Shown here piece after piece: positions 33,701-48,700 of a stretch of DNA of 64,000 bases. The first letter of the stretch is position 1, and each line of letters begins with the position of its first letter. The translations under genes were made by a program, and so were the position numbers. The notes under the pieces are model-generated. The model was not told the origin of the DNA. It saw only the letters and a list, made by a program, of their open reading frames with translations, and searched no databases. The stretch covers positions 1,364,001 through 1,428,000 of the forward strand of contig CALYLW010000019.1 of assembly GCA_944989445.1 (NCBI GenBank), read 5' to 3'. The stretch is from Ampullaceana balthica (Eukaryota; Mollusca; Gastropoda; Lymnaeidae).

Positions 33701-36700
33701 TGCATTTAAAAATAGATTGGATAATCATTTATTTTCCTTGACTGATGTTTAATTTTTTTTCTTAATACAGGCTATAGCATTGAGAGTAAGGTTGTTAACG
33801 ATTAACCGGTCCTCAGATCAAGACCTGTCCCTTTAAATCAGGACTGGTTAACCGTAACTTCAATTAGTCTGTATTTGTTTATTACCAGGAGTTAAATTTT
33901 GTTGTGTTAAGGCAGAATACCAGAGCCAATACGCGAGCGACTGGGACATCAAAGCGTTTTCTTATTATCCCGGTATATAATTAAACTGTAATATAAAAAC
34001 AACCCGTAAAAAACCAAAGTTTTTGACTATAAATCCTTTACGTATGAGACGTAACTAAAATAATGTTCATTATAACACGCAGCGCAAGACCATCCAAAAA
34101 TACAAAATTGCAGTTGTGTCGTAAAACGTGTTTAATATAATGCGCACCGATCAGGAATAGGTTTATAAAAAGTGTTGTCAGTAAAATACGCACCTTATTG
34201 TGCGACAGAAAGGTTGTTCAATATAATACGCACCGCGACGCTCTATCTCAAAAAATAGCATGATACATAGGAATAAATAAAATAATCTAAAAAATCAATA
34301 ATTTAAATACGGTACATGCGATCGATCTGAAATTTTGATACATTGTTTTTATCATCGGTACGAAACTGCCTGCAAAATTTCAGCTCGCTATGTTGCGAGC
34401 AAGTGGGTTAAAAATCGATCAAAAGTTTTGGCGACAAGCAAGCAAGCAAGCAAGGTCGGTCGGTCGGCCGCAGACACCACGAGTTAATATAAAGGATTTA
34501 AAAAATCTGCACCGTGCATGTTTAAAGATTCAAATTGTCCTGAAATTTTCAATGGAAGCTAACAAACTAATAATACATACATAAAGAGTTTGCTGTTATT
34601 CTTCTAGGTCATATAATTTCATTATAATTTAATAATTTAAACAAATACATAGAAAATAATATTAAACATTTTGCATTTTGATCACAATATTCCTGTTTTT
34701 TTATTTGCTCCACTTAAGCTTGTTTATTCAATACCAAGCAAAACTAAAGTTAACTCAAACAAGCTCATATCTTCAGTTTTACATTTATTAATAAGAAAGA
34801 TCATAAATAAGGTGCAGACTTGAATTTTAAAAAAAACAAATCTCATTTCATCAAAGTCAATATAATTGGTTTCACTATTTTGTTTTGACAGTTGGTCTCT
34901 AGCAACGAAGAACTTAAAAAAGAAGTGGAGATCTTGAAGTCTGGTGTTCAGGCTGAACCTGCAGGCACAGTTCAGGGTGCGAATGATGAGCTCATCAGAC
35001 TTCAAGCTGAAAACTTGGCTCTTCAGAAGAACCTCAATGGTTAGTGCCAACTTAACTTAATCAGTGACCTCTGGGCAAATAGACTCTTATCTAGACAAAT
35101 AGATTCTAATCTAGACAAATAGACTCTTAGTCTTATATGGCACTACTAAAAATTTGTTAAAAAGCCAATTTCAAATCTTCCTGTTTCTAAAATGTGCAAC
35201 AGCAACATGAGTGACCAGGTTGTTCATTTGATCTCTTGTAGTCTGTCAATGCTAATCAAATGTCCAAATTTTTTAAAATTTTATTTTATAATACACACGA
35301 GCAACAAAGCCCATCCAAGGACGTTCCGCCACCATTCGGTGGCATGTTGTAACTCCCCTCCAACAGCCGTCTTGACCGGTATACATGTGCATCACGTCAA
35401 AAATACTATTCATTATAGTTAAAATAAAAAACTCGTAAAAACAGAGCTTTTGACTATAAATTCCAACACGCATAACTCAAAATAAAGTCTTGGAAGAAAT
35501 TCTGCACCTAAAATAACTCGGTTTGATCGTCCGCGTAAACGTGTTCAATATGATTGGCTGTAGGAGTCATATGTGTTTTAGGGACCAATAGCTATCAATG
35601 ACCACACGGAAGATAGCCTTTTATTATATAGGATTGGGAAGGACAATTAATTCACTCTTAAATGTTTGTTCTTTAAAAAAATTATTTTTATTGTGGTAAT
35701 TGTATGTTGCTCTTTATTCTAAGAGAGTTTGTGTTTCTATCAAATTCTACTTAACTAGCCCAATGGCAGGAGTATTTAGACATAGAAAATTATAATGACA
35801 GCATAAATATTTTGTCATGGCATATTATGTTATTGATATTGTTAAAGGTAATTTGATACACTCTTGCATTGGAGTCTTTTGAATAAAATCTGTAACAATT
35901 GGTTTAAATTTGGCAACATGTTGTGCATTTACATAGCTTATCTGTACAATGTGCGTGGGGAATACATTTATTCCAATCATTTTAAGATATAAAACATTGC
36001 GACTTGATACTTTATTAAAACGCCCTGTTAATAAGTGTATTGCATTGTGCAAGTTGCTATTTTTCAATTCAAAATTGTTCTAAAATATAATATAAAGCCA
36101 AAATAACTTGTGGTATTTACAGAGATTATCTATGTATTTTATAAAGCTCTGCAAGACAAACTTGATAAAGAAACTCTATCGAAAGATGAAAGGCAACAAG
36201 ATGGTTCTCAAGAAGATAAATCTTTACACCCAGGGTATGTAGCTATGTTTTAATCATTTCAGTTTCAATTTTTGGGGTGAATTTATAATGACTATAATTA
36301 GTTTATTGTAATTCATTTGGTTCACAACTGACAGGTAACTGGAAATAAAAATATTTCCATTAATTTTTATCCTTTTTTAAAAAAGAAAATCAAGTGTCGT
36401 TCATTAAGAACTATTTATAACATGGTCTGTTATGGTCTATTTGTACTAAAGATTAAAAGGTTTAAAAAAATTATTACTTTTTAAAAAGTAAAATAAATTC
36501 TGGGTGAACTGTCGGGCAGAAATATTTCATTGCATATCTTACTCTCTGCTCCAAATTATCAGATTTGTCCATTAATTGACATTTAATTAAGATATGAACC
36601 ATAATTTTGTAATGTTATTTATAATTTTTGTTTGTCATTAATATTTTTTTAAGACATGATAACACTGATGGGACAGAAGATGTGGAAGGATCAGGAAAAC

Positions 36701-39700
36701 CAGGTTTGTAATTTGGTTATGAGGATATTTACCCTTTTACTTTTCTCATTTTAATATACTATTCAATGAGATTTATATATCTAATTTGGGAACTCTCGTT
36801 ATCAGTGCCATGGATCTTCATTACTCTCTTTTCTTTAATACTCTACTAAACAGAACTGTTTTGAGTGTTGAACTCACTTATTCCCTCAAACATAAATATC
36901 TAAAGTTACTTTTTAAGCTAAACAATAAGATTTGCAACTTACAATAAAAATTGACATACGTTCTTGGCTTTTTTAAAAGTATTTTTGATGTAGTTGTTAC
37001 AGGCGAATTTAATCATAAATATGGGCCAAAAAGTTGTCTAATTTTTCTTAACAATTAATTTATGTTTAATTGTAGAAAAAAGTTAAAACACTTAAAAATA
37101 AAAATATACTTCACTTGTATTTTTTGTTTCTGCTATCATCAATTAAAAGTTTACATTTTTAAAATGTTTATGTTAAATTTTAAGTGGAGCCTGTTGTCCA
37201 TCTTATTATAGTTGCTTCGATTTTATTTTCTCTGTTTACAGTTTCAAGTTCACCACCTTCAGATCAGGGGGAATTCATTAAAAGTATATTTTATTCTATA
37301 CCTTGACAAATGCATAGTTGACTGATTTATTATTTTTAAAAGGATAATGATTTAAGCATTCTTTCATCTTTTTGATGCTATTTTTAGAGGGGACAAATAA
37401 GAAAACATCTGTAAAGATATTGAATTTTAAATATTATTATAAAAACGAACTTTATTCAGATTTTATTTTTTGGAAAATACAGAATTGTGCCTTGAACTGG
37501 ACACAGAACGAGAAGAAAAACAGCTTCTTAAAACACAGCTGGAACAGAGAAAGGTATCAGTGTAAACAGTCTGTCTACTAATTATAAAGCTATGTCAATC
37601 TTATGAATAATTTGAAACTTTGAAGTCAAATAAATAACTGTATGTTGTGATGTAACAATTTTTGTAAGAGTTTTATTCATACTTTCAATTTTTTTCATAT
37701 CCTGCAGAAAGAAAGCCAAGAACAGATAGCAGCTCTCCAAGATGAAGTAGACAAGGTAAGATTTCAAACCTAGATTAGTGTTATAATCAATTAGATGAAG
37801 TAGACAAGGATATATTTCAAACCTAGATTAGTGTTATAATCTATTAGATGAAGTAGACAAGGATATATTTCAAACCTAGATTAGTGTTATAATCTATTAG
37901 ATGAAGTAGACAAGGATATATTTCAAACCTAGATTAGTGTTATGATCTATTAGATGAAGTAGACAAGGATATATTTCAAACCTAGATTAGTGTTATGATC
38001 TATTAGATGAAGTGAGACAAGGATATATTTCAAACCTAGATTAGTGTTATGATCTATTAGATGAAGTAGACAAGGATATATTTCAAACCTAGATTAGTGT
38101 TATAATCTCTTAAAAGAAGTGAGTCAAGGATATATTTCAAACCTAGATTAGTGTTATAATCTATTAGATGAAGTAGACAAGGATATATTTCAAACCTAGA
38201 TTAGTGTTATGATCTATTAGATGAAGTAGACAAGGATATATTTCAAACCTAGATTAGTGTTATGATCTATTAGATGAAGTGAGACAAGGATATATTTCAA
38301 ACCTAGATTAGTGTTATGATCTATTAGATGAAGTAGACAAGGATATATTTCAAACCTAGATTAGTGTTATGATCTATTAGATGAAGTAGACAAGGATATA
38401 TTTCAAACCTAGATTAGTGTTATGATCTATTAGATGAAGTAGACAAGGATATATTTCAAACCTAGATTAGTGTTATGATCTATTAGATGAAGTAGACAAG
38501 GATATATTTCAAACCTAGATTAGTGGTATGATCTATTAGATGAAGTAGACAAGGATATATTTCAAACCTAGATTAGTGATGATCTATTAGATGAAGTAGA
38601 CAAGGATATATTTCAAACCTAGATTAGTGTTATGATCTATTAGATGAAGTGGACAAAGATATATTTCAAACCTAGATTAGTGTTATAATCTCTTAAAAGA
38701 AGTGAGTCAAGGATATATTTCAAACCTAGATTAGTGTTATAATCTATTAGATGAAGTAGACAAGGATATATTTCAAACCTAGATTACTGTTATAATCTAT
38801 TAGATGAAGTGAGTCAAGGATATATTTCAAACCTAGATTACTGTTATAATCTATTAGTTGAAGTGAGTCAAGGATATATTTCAAACCTAGATTAGTGTTA
38901 TGATCGATTAGATATCCATTGGAAACAAAATACTTAATGTAAATGCCCAATGAAGGTGTTTGTAAGAGTTTTGTAGAATCATAAGTAATGAAACTATCAA
39001 CATTCATTGACATGATGTTTCTAACAGGAAAAAAAAATAAAATCTGCACAATTAAAAAAAATAATTCTCAATTTAATATTAATTAATTTTTTAATACCAC
39101 TTGTTCAAGAATTTTTTTTATTTCCTATTTTATGTTTTTATGCAGACACCAATCAAAAATTTAAATAAGTATACAGTTGTGCTTTTGTTTAAAAAAGATG
39201 TTATTCAGTCTTATAGTCAAACCATTATTAAAAATTTCAGGCAGCAGATAAACTCAAGAGAAAACAAGAGAGGTAAATATTGATTATTAATTAGAATAGT
39301 CCACCTAATTAAACTAGTTGACATATAATAGCGTATTTAACATTAGCAGACATGTGACCTATTCTAGTATTAAAAATGCTTCTTTAAAACAAAACAAAAA
39401 CTAGTATCAAACATTTTTTTTGTGGAAACCTCTTTATTGTTACTGAGTTATTTATTATTGTCAATTTAATCAAAAGTGTAGCTGTTCGAATTGTAACCTC
39501 AATTCTGTATTGATTTTTTAATGTTGCAATTTTCAATGAATTGCTTTGCAATAATGCCTGATATTTTGTTTTATCATATCCTTGACATGAACAATTTGTG
39601 AAAACATTCCACAACATTTTTGCTCTAGGTGTGACGGTTTCTTAAACATTTCTTTTCAATTCATTTCAGCTATTTGCAGCTTCACGCAGAAAAGGAGACA

Positions 39701-42700
39701 CTATTCAGAGAAACTAAGTACGTACCAATGTATAGAGATTAATAGGACGCTGTTTAACATTGAGAGACTGAGAGCCGGAGATAAAAATTTACAACAATCA
39801 TTTATGTGTTAACTTTTATTCCGACCAAAACGTTTACACATTAAGTTTTAAGTTAGATTCTAATCCTGTTGTCACTTTGATGTGAAAGTTAAAAAAAACT
39901 GGTTTTGACTTTCGTTTCAAGTGCCAAACTGGAGGAGAGTCAAGCTGCAAGGGATAGGGACCAGAAGTACTACAAGGATCAAATTGCTAAACTTCAGCTG
40001 GAGATAGAGAGGCTGAGAAAGGTAAGAAGTGCAAGAAATCATCTGATTATAGGGACCAGAAGTTCTACAAGGATCAAATTGCTAAACTTCAGCTGGAGAT
40101 AGAGAGGCTGAGAAAGGTAAGAAGTGCAAGAAATCATCTGATTATAGGGACCAGAACTACTGCAAGGATCAAACTTCAGCTGTTCAGAAAATCAATTGAT
40201 TTTGGTTTCGTTCTGTTTTAGTAGTATTCAACAATTATTCATCACCATAGTGTTAACAATTGTTATCCATACCCATTGTGTTTCATAAAAATGTGTACTG
40301 CCATTAGTGTTAAATAAACATCCATATGAATAGTATGTTGTGAATTTTGATGAAAGATTGCCGTAATATATTTTCTATCCTTAAGGAATCTGAGGCTCAT
40401 CAAGTAACAAAAGACAAACACATGGATGAACTCAAACATCAGCTAGCAAACCTACAAACTCAGGTCAATACATTTTATTGATGCTTTCAATAAATGACAC
40501 ATTTGTGGGATGGGCATAATTATAAATGGTTCACAATAGATTATTTATTGAAACATAAAATAAAAAAATTATGTAATTGAAATTGTGGTGTTTGATACTG
40601 CCAGAAAAAGTCAGTTCATATTAATATTATTTCTCAGGTGGACACGTCCGGAATAGTAGCCAGTCACCAACTTCAAGAACAGAGTGGCAAATATTTGGCA
40701 GAGATTACTGTACTTAGAGACAACCTGTCAAGAACAAGCAAAGAGAGGGATGACCTGTATGCTCAGCTGCAGGTAAAGTGGTAAAGTCATCTACAGCAGA
40801 TTTAATTCATGGATGGATTACCACACATTTGAGAGATAAATTTGTTTTTATTTTACCTTTAACTTTAAGTTGAGGCCAATGTTGCCTCTAAGGTTCATTG
40901 GTTCGTGAGCAAAATTTAAAAAACTAGCGTGCAAAGTTGCACGACATCCATTTTTTGGGGGGCGAAATTTTACACACCAAAAAGAGAATCAAAATTTGCT
41001 GCGCTGTAATTCTAAACTGCAGCACTGCACTGGTCAGATATTTGCATTGCCGCTCATCTTAACTCTCAAAGGACGTAGCCTTGACTTTTCTGTCACAGCT
41101 GGTCGACAGTTTAATTTTTTATATTTTCTTCACCTTTTTACATTCTAATGTTATTTTTAAATTTTATCCCTAAATAATTGAATAAATTTAGGAAAAAATA
41201 CAATTTCAGACATGAATTTTTAATTAAAATTAAAAAAAGATTTAGCCCGGCCCTCGTGTTTTTGGTTTACCGGAACGCTATCTTCGTTCGCCATTGTGAA
41301 ATTCTTGTTAATTTTACTGAGACAAGTCGGCCGCAATTTTTTACCATTATAGCGAATGATTCATCATTTAGTGAAGAAATCGCTTATATTCGTAGCTGAC
41401 AAGTTATTTCTATTCAATTGAATAAAAAACAAAGTATTAGTACGGAGAATTTATTTATTTTCATCGATGGACAAGTTGACTATCGAAGGTATGCATTTTT
41501 CCTTTATTACAAAGTTCTCCACATCGCCAATTTTTTAACAAATAAAATTGATTTTACTAAATCTATTGATATATTAAGTAGCAATGAGACATCTATAAAT
41601 CAAGGAAATTCATTTTAGCACGTATATTTGTCTTTCTTTTTATTTTATATGAAGTATGTATTTTATTATTATTTTTTCCCCAAGTCCATAATAAATTAAA
41701 TTTGACTTTGTTTACCCTGGTTACACTGTAAGGTGGCATCAGTATTTTACAATTTACCTCACATTCTGCTTGGTAATAAGCTTATAATCATTCTAGATTT
41801 TCTTCAGAATTGAATAGTGTACTTTAATTAAATATGTTAAATTTTATAACTGCTTTTAACAAGCCTATTTCTAATGTTTTTCCTAATATTTCTATTTCAC
41901 AGTTACTGTTATTGCTCTGTAGATTGGGACCTTAGACCACCCCAAGCATTTTCCTGATTACAGGTCTCAACAACCACCCATTGCCCATGTCCCTGAGTCA
42001 ACTTATGGTGTCCTTTTTGCTGAATCAACCATCAGTCAGAGATAGGGGAAGAAATATAGACTTCTCTTTCATTTTTCAAGTTGCTATTCGGAATTCGCAA
42101 ACTTACTGCTAAAGACTCTTCGAAGCTATGCCTATATAATTGTTGCTAACATGCACCTCCCTAAGTCAACAATGTTCAAAAACTCATTTCATCTTATCAT
42201 GGACTATGGATATGCTAAGGAACATGGGACTTGTGCAATTAGATAATGGAATGAACTATTATTATTCAAAGGATTGTGTGCAAGACGGTTAAAATTTTAG
42301 ACTTTAAATTTTATATTTCTGAAATGTTCAAAAAGGAATATTGAGGTAAACAAAAACAGTCAGGGAAGTGATATATATGTTACAATGGTTGTAGAAGAAA
42401 GTGAATGAAACTATATCTTTCTAGACCCAACATTTCAACTGAGGAAAGAATGATACCGGTAAGAAAGAAGAAAGATATGATTAGACAAATATATTCGGCT
42501 GACCGCCCGTAACCGTATACCACTCATAAGCCAATGACATTTTACAAAATAATAATTAAATATATTACTATTATTAACTTATTTTAAGAATATGAACTAA
42601 GAAAGAAATGTTCACTAAAGTGTGTTTATAAATTAAATTTGTTCTTGTTATCATTTGCAGATAAATTGTCTTATTTTATAGCATAATTAATTGTTTTCAA

Positions 42701-45700
42701 CATTTTTTATCAAATGAAAAATGATTTTTTAGGCTATTAATGATTGTAAAAATAATATTTTGTTATGTTCTGACAATAAAGGCTTAGTTAAAGAATTATT
42801 CCATGTTAAAATTCACCTAGTATCACCTGTAAATTACTAGAACACATAATATATAGTAGAATAGTTAACCACCTTGACAAATATAATGCCCTATGCCCAC
42901 ATCAACACGGCTTTAGAAAAAACAGATCATGTGAAACACAATTAATAGGTTTAATATATGAACTATCAAAAGGCTTAGACACAAATGATCAAATAGATAC
43001 AATATTACTAGACTTCTCAAAAGCATTTGACAAAGTTCACCACCTTAGTTTACTTAAAAAACTTAACTACTTTGGAATCTCAGGTTCCTTACATCACTGG
43101 ATCCAAGACTTCCTTTTGGGCAGGGAGCAAACTGTAATAATTAATGGATCTAAATCTGCACCAATAAAGGTTAACTCAGGAGTTCCACAAGGAACTGTGC
43201 TAGGTCCCTTACTCTTTTTAATTTATATAAATATTTACCCAACAACATCTCAACAGGTACAAAAGTTAGGTTATTTGCTGATGATTGTATAATCTATAGA
43301 ACAATTAAATCAGAACAAGACAGCAAAATTTTACAAAAAGACTTAGATGAATTGATAAAATGGGAAACTAACTGGAGTTTCCACCCAGAAAAGTGTCAAC
43401 TGGAGTAACAAAGAAAAAGAAACAAATAAATTCAAAATATTACATTCATGGAAAAGAACTGACCCAAACTAAAGATGCAAAATACTTAGGAGTCTTAATA
43501 AATGAGAAACTATCATGGAATCCACATGTCAATGAAGTTATTAAATAATCAAACAAAACCTTAGGCTTTATAAAAAGAAACTTTAACAAATGTAATAGAG
43601 ATATAAAACTAAAATGCTACCTCACTTTGGTGAGACCTGTACTAGAATATGCATCTTCTGTATGGGACCCATCCACCAAAGAAAACATTGATAAACTAGA
43701 ACAATTTCAAAAAAGAGCTGCCAGATTCATTTAATGGAGAATATTCAAAACTGACTAGAATAACACCATTAGTTAAATCATTAAACCTTGAAACACTAGA
43801 GGATAGAAGAACCAAAAGCAAAGTAGTAATCATACATAAAGCAATTAATTCTAATTTAGAAATACAACACAAAGATAACTTAATACAACCCTCAGATAGA
43901 CATAAGGATAAAAACACCTTCCTTATTCCGTATGCAAGAACAAACACATACAAGTTTTCCTTCTTCCCGTCCGGAATTCGGGCGTGGAATGGGTTGCCTG
44001 AAGAATCCAGGAAAACTAACACTTTATCAGCATTTAAATCTCTAATAAAAATGCAGGACTAAACACAAACCATAGATAAGCGTAGGACGCAATAATCTTC
44101 TGTATAGAAGGAGCGTCTGTAAACAGATAGGATAAGATAAGATAAAATTTATAATCTTTGTGATAAGGGAAAAAATAGCTCTTTTTTATGAATTTAAGGA
44201 TACTCTTTTAAAAATAGTCTAAATTTTTTTAATATGAGCAAAATGCTTTGAATTTTTGATATGTCATTTAGAAATGGACACTGTTGATGGCTATCATAAA
44301 GATTTTATGCTTGCTACAACCACTTATTTTTTTCCTTCATACAGTTTGTGACATGTTGTGATTTTCTGTACAAAATTTAAATGAAAAAAATCCATTAAAA
44401 AAATTAATTTTCAAGCCACATTACTACAATAGAGTTAAATTTGCTATCAATAGATAGATAAGTCAATTGTGAACACAAAAATGCATAACATGGCATTATT
44501 TGTGGTTTTATTCATTAAAAAAAAATTAATTCCTGTAACTACCAAAATCAGGTGGAAAAAAGGGGGAAAACTCAAGAACATTTGAGAGTTAAAGGGAACA
44601 TTGGTTGAGACGTACCGCGAAGTACCCCTGCCTTATTGACCTCAGGTTTTGCATTCATAAATCTTAATTTTAAAAGAGGAGGTAGTTAGCCATCTAATTG
44701 TTGGTTTTTATTTCTCAGGAGAGTCGTCGAGTGGCAGAAGAAGCCGTCAGTCAGCTGCATGAGGCTCAGGCAGAGAGAGATACACAAATTTTGTCCATGC
44801 AGGAAGTCAGCAAGGTATCATCTGCCTTTTCATTTCTTTATTGAAATATTTTCATGCGTAACTTGCAGCCTTGCTAAATGTGGACAAGTAGCTTCTCATC
44901 CCTCTGTCATATATGAAGCGGATAATGTACTTGTCAATTAATGATTCAATGTTTTCAGCATTTCTGTCTGCTCTGAAATAAAAGATTTTGTTAGTTTGGT
45001 GTTAACTTCGAATTGTAATTACTCTTGGTCTGTCTATGGCAGTTGTATTTAAATAGTCATCTCGAACAATTAACAACAGAGAACCATAAGAAAATCAAAT
45101 TTAAAAACTATCTTTGGGATAGAGCAAATATTAAATGTTGGAAAAAATTAACATTGCAGGTGGCTGAGAAACGAAAGGCTCTACTGGATGAGCTGGCCAT
45201 CAAGTATCAGAATGAGTACGACTCACATCGGCAGAATCTGGCGGCTATGGAAGCCAAGCAGACAGCAGAAAATGGCAAATTGCAAAATGAGATTGAGGAA
45301 AAATCAGTGAGTCTTGAAAGTTAATTGAATAAAGTCTGAGAAAACCAGAGATTGGCACAAGTAAATACCATGAGCTCATTCTAGTGAATTTAAATTTGGT
45401 GACACTGTGGATATCACACAGAAACATTTTTTACAATGCTAATAATAGAGATATTTTTAAAATTTTACTCTATTTTCCCCCTGCTCTTTTTTAAAGCTTA
45501 AATCAAATTGCTTTTGAAACATTAAAGAATTCGTAAAGTTATTGACTCCCTGACATAGGACAACCATAGTTTAGCCCCTGTGTTGCAGTTGGTGGTGGTG
45601 ATGGTTCTCAAAACAGAATGTTAAGCCCCTGACAATGACCACTGGATCGAAACGTTATTTTTCCTTTGATATTTTAAAACAACTTATTACAACAATAAAT

Positions 45701-48700
45701 TTTTCTAAAAGTTTAACTTGCACTTTGACAAGAGTTTAACCCAATTGTTTAAAATAAAGATGTGTTGGTTTGTTTTTAGAGGAAACTGAGTGAGTTACAC
45801 AGGCAAGTGGCTGTGCTGGAGGAAATGAACAAGAAGATCCATTCCCTGGAAGATGCTAAAGGCTGGCTGGAGAGGAGGCTCACTGAAGTGGAGGTATGTG
45901 GTCACAGGAAGATAGTAATTATAATAATAATAATAATTTGATAATTCATATAGAGTTTTACCCCAGCTAGTTACCCCAGCTAGTACTTGGGCTCACAGCG
46001 CTTCACATAGAAATATTTATACACATAATAATCAATGCATTCAATATAAAACATACATATCATAACTACAACATCTAACAACATTACTGTGTACATAAGT
46101 TAGGTTTATAAATTACAGAAATGTATGATTGTTATTAAATTAATTTTGAAAGTAAAGTTTGAAGAGATGTGTTTTTAGTTCAGTCTTGAAGGCCTTAGCA
46201 GTTGGAATACTGCGAATGTGTAATGATAGAGAATTCCATTGTTTGGGGGCACAAAAAGAGAGATAACTTTCGCCAAATGTTGTAGTGCGGGTATTAGGGA
46301 CAGAGGGAATACGTGTGTCTGCATAAGAGCGTAACTGACGAGTGGGTGAGCACGGTAGACAGAGAGAAGTTCACTAAGATAGGAAGGACGTGAGTCAAGA
46401 AAGAAATTGGGATTGAGCCGAGCCAACAGTTTGTAATCAATCCATGCTTGTATAGGGAGCCAATGAAGTGAGTCAAGTACCATACTAATATGGTCATGTT
46501 TCATTTCAGGTTCAGTTAAACTGTTTATCATCACCTGACCAGGTTCAGTTAAACCATATCATCAACTGACTAAATTCAGTTAAACTATATCATCACCTGA
46601 CCAGGTTCAGTTAAACTATAGATATCAACTGACTAAGTTCAGTTAAACTGTTTATCATCAACTGACCAGGTTCAGTTAAACTATAGATATCAACTGACTA
46701 AGTTCAGTTAAACTGTTTATCATCAACTGACCAGGTTCAGTTAAACTATAGATATCAACTGACTAAGTTCAGTTAAACTGTTTATCATCAACTGACCAGG
46801 TTCCGTTAAACTATATTATCACCTGACCAGGTTCAGTTAAACTATATCATCACCTGACCAGGTTCAGTTAAACTATATCATCACCTGACCTGGTTCAGTT
46901 AAACTATATCATCAACTGACTAAGTTCAGTTAAACTATATCATCACCTGACCTGGTTCAGTTAAACTATATCATCACCTGACCTGGTTCAGTTAAACTAT
47001 ATCATCACCTGACCTGGTTCAGTTAAACTATATCATCACCTGACCAGGTTCAGTTAAACTATATCATCAACTGACTAGGTTCAGTTAAACTATATCATCA
47101 CCTGACCAGGTTCAGTTAAACTGTTTATCATCACCTGACCAGGTTCAGTTAAACTATATCATCACCTGACCAGGTTCAGTTAAACTGTTTATCATCAACT
47201 TTTTTCTATTAATGATTTTCATCACAGGAGCAACTATCTATGACCATAACTTCCTTTGATGAGGAGAAAGAGTCTCTGACCACGCAGCATGCTGCACACA
47301 TAGAAGAACTGATAACAAGTCACAAGGAAGCCATGACCACATTCCTGGAGGAGAGAGAGAAGATGGAACAAGACTGGAGGCAGAGAGAGACCGCACTGAA
47401 AGAGGAGCTGGAGGGAATGAACAATAGAATCAATCAGTTGAAACAGGTGACCTCAGTTGTGTCAAACTCAGCCCTTAGTCTGTCTTATGCTACATAGTAC
47501 ATATAATAATGGGGGTGAGACTGCAACCAGGCTGTTTGTGTACTATTTGTTCGTTGAGGAAGGCTCTTTGCCGAAACGTTTGCTGTTGTGTTACTTCCTG
47601 TCAGGCTAACTAATACCCTATTTATATGTTATACATTTACTACATAATACATATGCACATATGGTCAAACTATTTGTAACCAAATGGTCGAGATGCAAAC
47701 TAACAACTTGATAGTTGACGGATCTGAAGTGTATATTCCACAACACACCTGTTGACCAGAACCTACCATAGGCCATTCTTTAAACCATGCCCTACTAGAC
47801 AATGACAATTGTGTTTTACAAAGTCAAGGGCATTTTTGTGACATGATTGGCAAATGGTTTAATTTTTGGCCAAGTAAATTTCCCAAGTGAAGGTGCTACC
47901 TGTGGGCCCAAGTGAAGGTGCTACCTGTGGGCCCAAGTGAAGGTGCTACCTGTGGGCCCAAGTGAAGGTGCTACCTGTGGGCCCAAGTGAAAGTGCTACC
48001 TGTGGGCCAGTATTGGGTGAGATATACACACAACCCTCACCTTCACAATCCAAAAGGGAGAAAACTGGATCTCAGACAAGGTTTCCCATAAATAATAATA
48101 ATAAATTGATAATTTATATAGCGCTGTATCCCAGCAACGAACCGGGCTCACAGCGCTTAACATGGAGATCATAACATACATATAATAATTAAATAACCAT
48201 TCATACCATAATATGTGTTGTGTGTTGTTCGTCCATCGATTCGACGAAGACCACTCTAGTCATATGATGACTACCTTTACTCACCCTCCCCGTAACTGTG
48301 CACCCTTAGAATATAAACCCTGTAGGAGGGATGAATGGGCCTTAAATACAGATCCAAGTATTGATTAGGATTGAATATCATAACAGATTAATGTAGACCA
48401 TTGAATAGATTGAATGTCACGACAGATTCATGTAGACCATTGAATAGATTGAATGTCATGACAGATTCATGTAGACCATTGAATAGATTGAATGTCATGA
48501 CAGATGCATGTAGACCATTGAATATATTGAATATCATAACAGATGCGTGTAGACCATTGAATAGATTGAATGTCATAACAGATTCATGTAGACTTAGACC
48601 ATTGAATAGATTGAATGTCATAACAGATGCATGTAGGCCATTGAATAGATTGAATATCATAACAGATGCGTGTAGACCATTGAATAGATTGAATGTCATA

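Noticed and set aside
40050..40116. A separate exon 15 copy (mutually exclusive exon)
   Set aside because: It has a donor but no acceptor of its own; it is the intronic duplicate of the exon 14 end and reads into a stop.
41178..41618. Transposase gene in the 3.7-kb element
   Set aside because: Two short unrelated-looking frames without BED finger, DDE or dimerisation motifs.
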